Assembly: GCF_008831285.2 (NCBI RefSeq)
Contig: NW_022205090.1
Location: 1-14,684, forward strand
DNA: 14,684 bases
Direction: 5' to 3'
Source of the DNA: Nymphaea colorata
Lineage: Eukaryota > Streptophyta > Magnoliopsida > Nymphaeales > Nymphaeaceae
This document shows, piece after piece, positions 8,371 to 14,684 of the stretch. The translations under genes were made by a program, and so were the position numbers. The notes below the pieces were generated by a model. The model did not search any database. It had not been told where the DNA came from and saw only the letters and a list, made by a program, of their open reading frames with translations. Position 1 is the stretch's first letter, and each line of letters starts with the position of its first letter.

Positions 8371-9398
8371 TTAAGGGATCTGAATAGTTAAAAGTGATTA
8401 TTCTCACGCAAACAGTTGCTAGGGGTGAGGGTAGATTAATAAGAAGTAAATGGGTTTTGAAACTTACTCATCTTACAGATATTGGAGACTTTCTGCAATG
8501 ACTCCCTTAACTTTCCATTTTCAGAAACAACAATTACATACCGAACCCATGAATCCCTATCCAAAATCTTACATTTTGCCTCATATCATTCTTTTCTGCT
8601 CAGGACCCACCCACAACCTATAATACAGTTTTTTAAAATCCATGTTTGGGATTGCTGTCCTTTAGGTTTTTTTTTTCTAGAGTGTTTGGAGCGTAATTTT
8701 GCACATTCTCATACAGGTTTGAACTTAACCAAAGCGAAACTTGAAGATTGGTATAAGAAATTCAAAAGATTAGTCCCATACATACTACAAAACATTCATA
8801 ATAACATCCCGTTAAGAATCATGACAAATAAGTTATGCAAAATTGAGCAGATGTATTAACTTCATTACAATAATCATAATAATATGCTATTTTAGTTCCC
8901 TCATCTTTACTTTGATTATTGAGATGATGATGATCCTGTCACGAGAAGTAAAAGCCAGGAAAACAGGCTCTGATTATTTTAAAAGTATGTGTGAGGATAG
9001 GCAAGCAGGAATATGCAGTATTTATAGGGTGACAGATTTTCGCATTCATTTGAGGGGGGTTTACTATTAAATAATTGAATAGTTGCGCCTTGTCAAGATA
9101 ATATCAATGGGTAAGTAATAATAATCAAAAATGCCTCATTCCAGTGGACGATGGTCTAAGAATTGTATTTTGTACTTTTATCGTTTATTTCCGATTGTAA
9201 GGATCCATTTCCGTGGTTTTTTATTTTTATAATTCATAGGAATGACGAAAAGCCCCTTATTAGTAAAGAAAAGACATATTTTGGAAAAGATAATGTGATT
9301 CATGAGGTATTCTGCATCATTAAATCAACAAATAAATATTTTTTATGCCTCGGCCGGCTTGTAGAAGAGGGCCCTTCTGAAGTCGGATAGATAGGAAT
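8371..9398 (+). repeat. Right-array tandem unit R3 (1028 bp)
   Basis: Switches to CAATGGGTAAG (near 9105) and GAAAAGCCCCTTATTAG (near 9245), the forms used by all later units. It retains AATAACATCCC near 8800 with R1 and R2. A 125-codon frame at 8482-8859 is open only because one extra A near 8509 shifts the frame relative to neighbours. I do not regard it as a gene. Confidence 0.97.
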
Positions 9399-10431
9399 TT
9401 AAGGGATCTGAATAGTTAAAAGTGATTATTCTCACGCCAAACAGTTGCTAGGGGTGAGGGTAGATTAATAAGAAGTAAATGGGTTTTGAAACTTACTCAT
9501 CTTACAGATATTGGAGACTTTCTGCAATGACTCCCTTAACTTTCCATTTTCAGAAACAACAATTACATACCGAAGCCCATGAATCCCTATCCAAATCTTA
9601 CTTTTTGCCTCATATCATTCTTTTCTGCTCAGGACCACCCACAACCTATAATATAGTTTTTTTAAAATCCATGTTTGGGATTGCTGTCCTTTAGGGTTTT
9701 TTTTTCTAGAGTGTTTGGAGCGTAATTTTGCACATTCTCATACAGGTTTGAACTTAACCAAAGCGAAACTTGAAGATTGGTATAAGAAATTCAAAAGGTT
9801 AGTCCCATACATACTACAAAACATTCATAATAAACATCCCGTTAAGAATCATGACAAATAAGTTATGCAAAATTGAGCAGATGTATTAACTTCATTACAA
9901 TAATCATAATAATATGCTATTTTAGTTCCCTCATCTTTACTTTGATTATTGAGATGATGATGATCCTGTCCACGGAGAAGTAAAAGCCAGGAAAACAGGC
10001 TCTGATTATTTTAAAAGGTATGTGTGAGGATAGGCAAGCAGGAATATGCAGTATTTATAGGGTGACAGATTTTCGCATTCATTTGAGGGGGGTTTACTAT
10101 TAAATAATTGAATAGTTGCGCCTTGTCAAGATAATATCAATGGGTAAGTAATAATAATCAAAAATGCCTCATTCCAGTGGACGATGGTCTAAGAATTGTA
10201 TTTTGTACTTTTATCGTTTATTTCCGATTGTAAGGATCCATTTCCGTGGTTTTTTATTTTATAATTCATAGGAATGACGAAAAGCCCCTTATTAGTAAAG
10301 AAAAGAACATATTTTGGAAAAGATAATGTGATTCATGAGGTATTCTGCATCATTAAATCAACAAATAAATATTTTTTATGCCTCGGCCGGCTTGTAGAAG
10401 AGGGCCCTTCTGAAGTCGGATAGATAGGAAT
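9399..10431 (+). repeat. Right-array tandem unit R4 (1033 bp)
   Basis: Carries CCGAAGCCCATG (near 9571) and ATAATATAG (near 9648), both shared with R5 and not with R1-R3, and CAAAAGGTTAG near 9793. It has AATAAACATCCC, the form also found in the left arm. Confidence 0.97.
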
Positions 10432-11463
10432 TTAAGGGATCTGAATAGTTAAAAGTGATTATTCTCACGCCAAACAGTTGCTAGGGGTGAGGGTAGATTA
10501 ATAAGAAGTAAATGGGTTTTGAAACTTACTCATCTTACAGATATTGGAGACTTTCTGCAATGACTCCCTTAACTTTCCATTTTCAGAAACAACAATTACA
10601 TACCGAAGCCCATGAATCCCTATCCAAATCTTACTTTTGCCTCATATCATTCTTTTCTGCTCAGGACCCACCCACAACCTATAATATAGTTTTTTTAAAA
10701 TCCATGTTTGGGATTGCTGTCCTTTAGGTTTTTTTTTCTAGAGTGTTTGGAGCGTAATTTTGCACATTCTCATACAGGTTTGAACTTAACCAAAGCGAAA
10801 CTTGAAGATTGGTATAAGAAATTCAAAAGGTTAGTCCCATACATACTACAAAACATTCATAATAGACATCCCGTTAAGAATCATGACAAATAAGTTATGC
10901 AAAATTGAGCAGATGTATTAACTTCATTACAATAATCATAATAATATGCTATTTTAGTTCCCTCATCTTTACTTTGATTATTGAGATGATGATGATCCTG
11001 TCCACGGAGAAGTAAAAGCCAGGAAAACAGGCTCTGATTATTTTAAAAGATATGTGTGAGGATAGGCAAGCAGGAATATGCAGTATTTATAGGGTGACAG
11101 ATTTTCGCATTCATTTGAGGGGGGTTTACTATTAAATAATTGAATAGTTGCGCCTTGTCAAGATAATATCAATGGGTAAGTAATAATAATCAAAAATGCC
11201 TCATTCCAGTGGACGATGGTCTAAGAATTGTATTTTGTACTTTTATCGTTTATTTCCGATTGTAAGGATCCATTTCCGTGGTTTTTTATTTTTATAATTC
11301 ATAGGAATGACGAAAAGCCCCTTATTAGTAAAGAAAAGAACATATTTTGGAAAGATAATGTGATTCATGAGGTATTCTGCATCATTAAATCAACAAATAA
11401 ATATTTTTTATGCCTCGGCCGGCTTGTAGAAGAGGGCCCTTCTGAAGTCGGATAGATAGGAAT
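10432..11463 (+). repeat. Right-array tandem unit R5 (1032 bp)
   Basis: Shares CCGAAGCCCATG and ATAATATAG with R4, and AATAGACATCCC (near 10861) with R6, so it links its two neighbours. The 61-codon frame at 10708-10893 is intact here but has no ATG start. Confidence 0.97.
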
Positions 11464-12488
11464 TTAAGGGATCTGAATAGTTAAAAGTGATTATTCTCAC
11501 GCCTAAACAGTTGCTAGGGGTGAGGGTAGATTAATAAGAAGTAAATGGGTTTTGAAACTTACTCATCTTACAGATATTGGAGACTTTCTGCAATGACTCC
11601 CTTACTTTCCATTTTCAGAAACAACAATTACATACCGAACCCATGAATCCCTATCCAAATCTTACTTTTGCCTCATATCATTCTTTTCTGCTCAGGACCA
11701 CCCACAACCTATAATACAGTTTTTTAAAATCCATGTTTGGGATTGCTGTCCTTTAGGGTTTTTTTTTCTAGAGTGTTTGGAGCGTAATTTTGCACATTCT
11801 CATACAGTTTGAACTTAACCAAAGCGAAACTTGAAGATTGGTATAAGAAATTCAAAAGATTAGTCCCATACATACTACAAAACATTCATAATAGACATCC
11901 CGTTAAGAATCATGACAAATAAGTTATGCAAAATTGAGCAGATGTATTAACTTCATTACAATAATCATAATAATATGCTATTTTAGTTCCCTCATCTTTA
12001 CTTTGATTATTGAGATGATGATGATCCTGTCACGAGAAGTAAAAGCCAGGAAAACAGGCTCTGATTATTTTAAAAGATATGTGTGAGGATAGGCAAGCAG
12101 GAATATGCAGTATTATAGGGTGACAGATTTTCGCATTCATTTGAGGGGGGTTTACTATTAAATAATTGAATAGTTGCGCCTTGTCAAGATAATATCAATG
12201 GGTAAGTAATAATAATCAAAAATGCCTCATTCCAGTGGACGATGGTCTAAGAATTGTATTTTGTACTTTTATCGTTTATTTCCGATTGTAAGGATCCATT
12301 TCCGTGGTTTTTTATTTTATAATTCATAGGAATGACGAAAAGCCCCTTATTAGTAAAGAAAAGAACATATTTTGGAAAAGATAATGTGATTCATGAGGTA
12401 TTCTGCATCATTAAATCAACAAATAAATATTTTTTATGCCTCGGCCGGCTTGTAGAAGAGGGCCCTTCTGAAGTCGGATAGATAGAAT
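11464..12488 (+). repeat. Right-array tandem unit R6 (1025 bp, shortest)
   Basis: Has AATAGACATCCC in common with R5. Single-base losses include CATACAGTTTG near 11802, CACGAGAAG near 12031 and GATAGAATTT at its end. One gain, CGCCTAAACAG near 11501, falls in the box. Confidence 0.97.
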
Positions 12489-13520
12489 TTAAGGGATCTG
12501 AATAGTTAAAAGTGATTATTCTCACGCCAAACAGTTGCTAGGGGTGAGGGTAGATTAATAAGAAGTAAATGGGTTTTGAAACTTACTCATCTTACAGATA
12601 TTGGAGACTTTCTGCAATGACTCCCTTACTTTCCATTTTCAGAAACAACAATTACATACCGAACCCATGAATCCCTATCCAAAATCTTACATTTTTGCCT
12701 CATATCATTCTTTTCTGCTCAGGACCCACCCACAACCTATAATACAGTTTTTTTAAAATCCATGTTTGGGATTGCTGTCCTTTAGGGTTTTTTTTTCTAG
12801 AGTGTTTGGAGCGTAATTTTGCACATTCTCATACAGGTTTGAACTTAACCAAAGCGAAACTTGAAGATTGGTATAAGAAATTCAAAAGTTAGTCCCATAC
12901 ATACTACAAAACATTCATAATAAACATCCCGTTAAGAATCATGACAAATAAGTTATGCAAAATTGAGCAGATGTATTAACTTCATTACAATAATCATAAT
13001 AATATGCTATTTTAGTTCCCTCATCTTTACTTTGATTATTGAGATGATGATGATCCTGTCCACGCAGAAGTAAAAGCCAGGAAAACAGGCTCTGATTATT
13101 TAAAAGATATGTGTGAGGATAGGCAAGCAGGAATATGCAGTATTTGATAGGGTGACAGATTTTCGCATTCATTTGAGGGGGGTTTACTATTAAATAATTG
13201 AATAGTTGCGCCTTGTCAAGATAATATCAATGGGTAAGTAAAATAATCAAAAATGCCTCATTCCAGTGGACGATGGTCTAAGAATTGTATTTTGTACTTT
13301 TATCGTTTATTTCCGATTGTAAGGATCCATTTCCGTGGTTTTTTATTTTTATAATTCATAGGAATGACGAAAAGCCCCTTATTAGTAAAGAAAAGAACAT
13401 ATTTTGGAAAGATAATGTGATTCATGAGGTATTCTGCATCATTAAATCAACAAATAAATATTTTTTATGCCTCGGCCGGCTTGTAGAAGAGGGCCCTTCT
13501 GAAGTCGGATAGATAGGAAT
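12489..13520 (+). repeat. Right-array tandem unit R7 (1032 bp)
   Basis: Changes to CACGCAGAAG near 13062, the form found in the left arm and R8, where R1-R5 have CACGGAGAAG. It also has AATAAACATCCC, as in the left arm, R4 and R8. A three-base loss in the AATAAT run (AAGTAAAATAATC near 13236) is private to it. Confidence 0.97.
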
Positions 13521-14549
13521 TTAAGGGATCTGAATAGTTAAAAGTGATTATTCTCACGCCAAACAGTTGCTAGGGGTGAGGGTAGATTAATAAGAAGTAA
13601 ATGGGTTTTGAAACTTACTCATCTTACAGATATTGGAGACTTTCTGCAATGACTCCCTTACTTTCCATTTTCAGAAACAACAATTACATACCGAACCCAT
13701 GAATCCCTATCCAAAATCTTACATTTTGCCTCATATCATTCTTTTCTGCTCAGGACCCACCCACAACCTATAATACAGTTTTTTTAAAATCCATGTTTGG
13801 GATTGCTGTCCTTTAGGTTTTTTTTTCTAGAGTGTTTGGAGCGTAATTTTGCACATTCTCATACAGGTTTGAACTTAACCAAAGCGAAACTTGAAGATTG
13901 GTATAAGAAATTCAAAAGGTTAGTCCCATACATACTACAAAACATTCATAATAAACATCCCGTTAAGAATCATGACAAATAAGTTATGCAAAATTGAGCA
14001 GATGTATTAACTTCATTACAATAATCATAATAATATGCTATTTTGTTCCCTCATCTTTACTTTGATTATTGAGATGATGATGATCCTGTCCACGCAGAAG
14101 TAAAAGCCAGGAAAACAGGCTCTGATTATTTTAAAAGGTATGCGTGAGGATAGGCAAGCAGGAATATGCAGTATGGGTGACAGATTTTCGCATTCATTTG
14201 AGGGGGGTTTTACTATTAAATAATTGAATAGTTGCGCCTTGTCAAGATAATATCAATGGGTAAGTAATAATAATCAAAAATGCCTCATTCCAGTGGATGA
14301 TGGTCTAATGAATTGTATTTTGTACTTTTATCGTTTATTTCCGATTGTAAGGATCCGTTTCCGTGGTTTTTTATTTTTATAATTCATAGGAATGACGAAA
14401 AGCCCCTTATTAGTAAAGAAAAGAGCATATTTTGGAAAGATAATGTGATTCATGAGGTATTCTGCATCATTAAATCAACAAATGGAATATTTTTTATGCC
14501 TCGGCCGGCTTGTAGAAGAGGGCCCTTCTGAAGTCGGATAGATAGGAAT
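13521..14549 (+). repeat. Right-array tandem unit R8 (1029 bp)
   Basis: The left half is typical, but from about 14130 onward private differences cluster: GGTATGCGTGAGG, loss of about six bases in GCAGTATGGGTGACAG, an extra T in GGGGGGTTTTACTATT, GTGGATGATGGTCTAATG, GGATCCGTTTCC, AAGAGCATATT and CAAATGGAATATT. Some of these (GGTATGCG, GATGATGGTCT) resemble the decayed left-boundary repeat. Confidence 0.97.
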
Positions 14550-14684
14550 TTAAGGGATCTGAAGAGTTAAAAGTGATTATTCTCACGCCAAACAGTTGCT
14601 AGGGGTGAGGGTAGATTAATAAGAAGTAAATGGGCTTTGAAACTTGCTCATCTTACAGATAATGGAGACTTTCTGCAATGACTC
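14550..14684 (+). repeat. Partial right-array unit R9
   Basis: The first 135 bp of a ninth unit, cut by the window end. It has CTGAAGAGTT, the left-arm form, where R1-R8 have CTGAATAGTT, plus GGGCTTTGAAACTTGCTC and AGATAATGGAG, which are private. It continues the higher divergence seen at the end of R8. Confidence 0.93.

Noticed and set aside
8482-8859. A 125-codon frame, the longest in the window
   Set aside because: It is a fusion of frames that are separate in the other units, created by a single extra base, and is found only in R3.
10778-10792. GGTTTGAACTTAACC as a possible RNA polymerase III B box
   Set aside because: It matches the B-box consensus poorly at its 3' half, and no A box or tRNA-like fold is visible nearby.
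10708-10893. A 61-codon frame repeated across units (also at 1643-1828, 3017-3202, 13797-13982), ending KLEDWYKKFK...NHDK
   Set aside because: It starts at TTG, not ATG, and is open only in units with suitable T-run length; other units break it by one-base indels. The decayed R0 copy has an in-frame TAG, and its differences are spread over all codon positions, as expected for non-coding drift.
11228-11455. A 75-codon frame repeated in R3, R5, R7 and R8
   Set aside because: It has a non-ATG start, low-complexity Phe/Ile-rich translation and no domain. It is disrupted by single-base indels in other units and simply runs through the GC island.
1-14684. Ribosomal DNA spacer, CRISPR array or transposon array
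   Set aside because: I see no rRNA sequence. The repeats are about 1 kb long with no short-repeat and spacer pattern, and the units lack terminal repeats, target-site duplications and transposase or reverse-transcriptase motifs.

Overview
This window looks like non-coding, satellite-type DNA from a eukaryote. It is AT-rich, has no convincing long open reading frame, and most of its length is a tandem repeat with a unit of about 1 kb. Nothing in the sequence identifies the species. I see no rRNA, tRNA, CRISPR array, insertion sequence or bacterial-style gene organisation.

Layout: (1) Positions 1-4041 hold three head-to-tail units of 1370-1374 bp (L1-L3), written here as '-' strand. (2) Positions 4042 to about 4480 are a decayed continuation of the left array, with faint traces to about 4815. 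(3) About 4816-5209 is AT-rich sequence in which I recognise nothing. (4) About 5210-5785 is an island of higher GC (about 47% over 5521-5700, against 22% over 4381-4440) with competing reading frames. One of these begins like a small secreted cysteine-containing protein. (5) About 5786-6310 is a decayed repeat in the opposite orientation. (6) Positions 6311-14684 hold eight full units of 1025-1033 bp plus the start of a ninth (R1-R9), all inverted relative to the left arm. The window is therefore a large palindrome-like structure: tandem arrays pointing in opposite directions around a roughly 2.3 kb centre.

The two arms share the same basic unit, but the left unit is about 344 bp longer. Most of the excess (327-329 bp) is a nested, diverged second copy of part of the unit. 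It is joined through a 50-bp box that is identical in both copies although the sequence before it has diverged strongly. The same box lies where the homogenised right array begins (6311), so it recurs at rearrangement junctions. Each full unit also carries one GC-rich palindromic island (GGCCGG and GGGCCC cores) in an otherwise AT-rich background.

No gene network can be described. If the locus is functional, the sequence best supports a structural or regulatory role: satellite, recombining palindrome, or source of long hairpin or bidirectional RNA. The many single-base indels in homopolymer runs may partly be long-read errors, so fine variation should be read with care.
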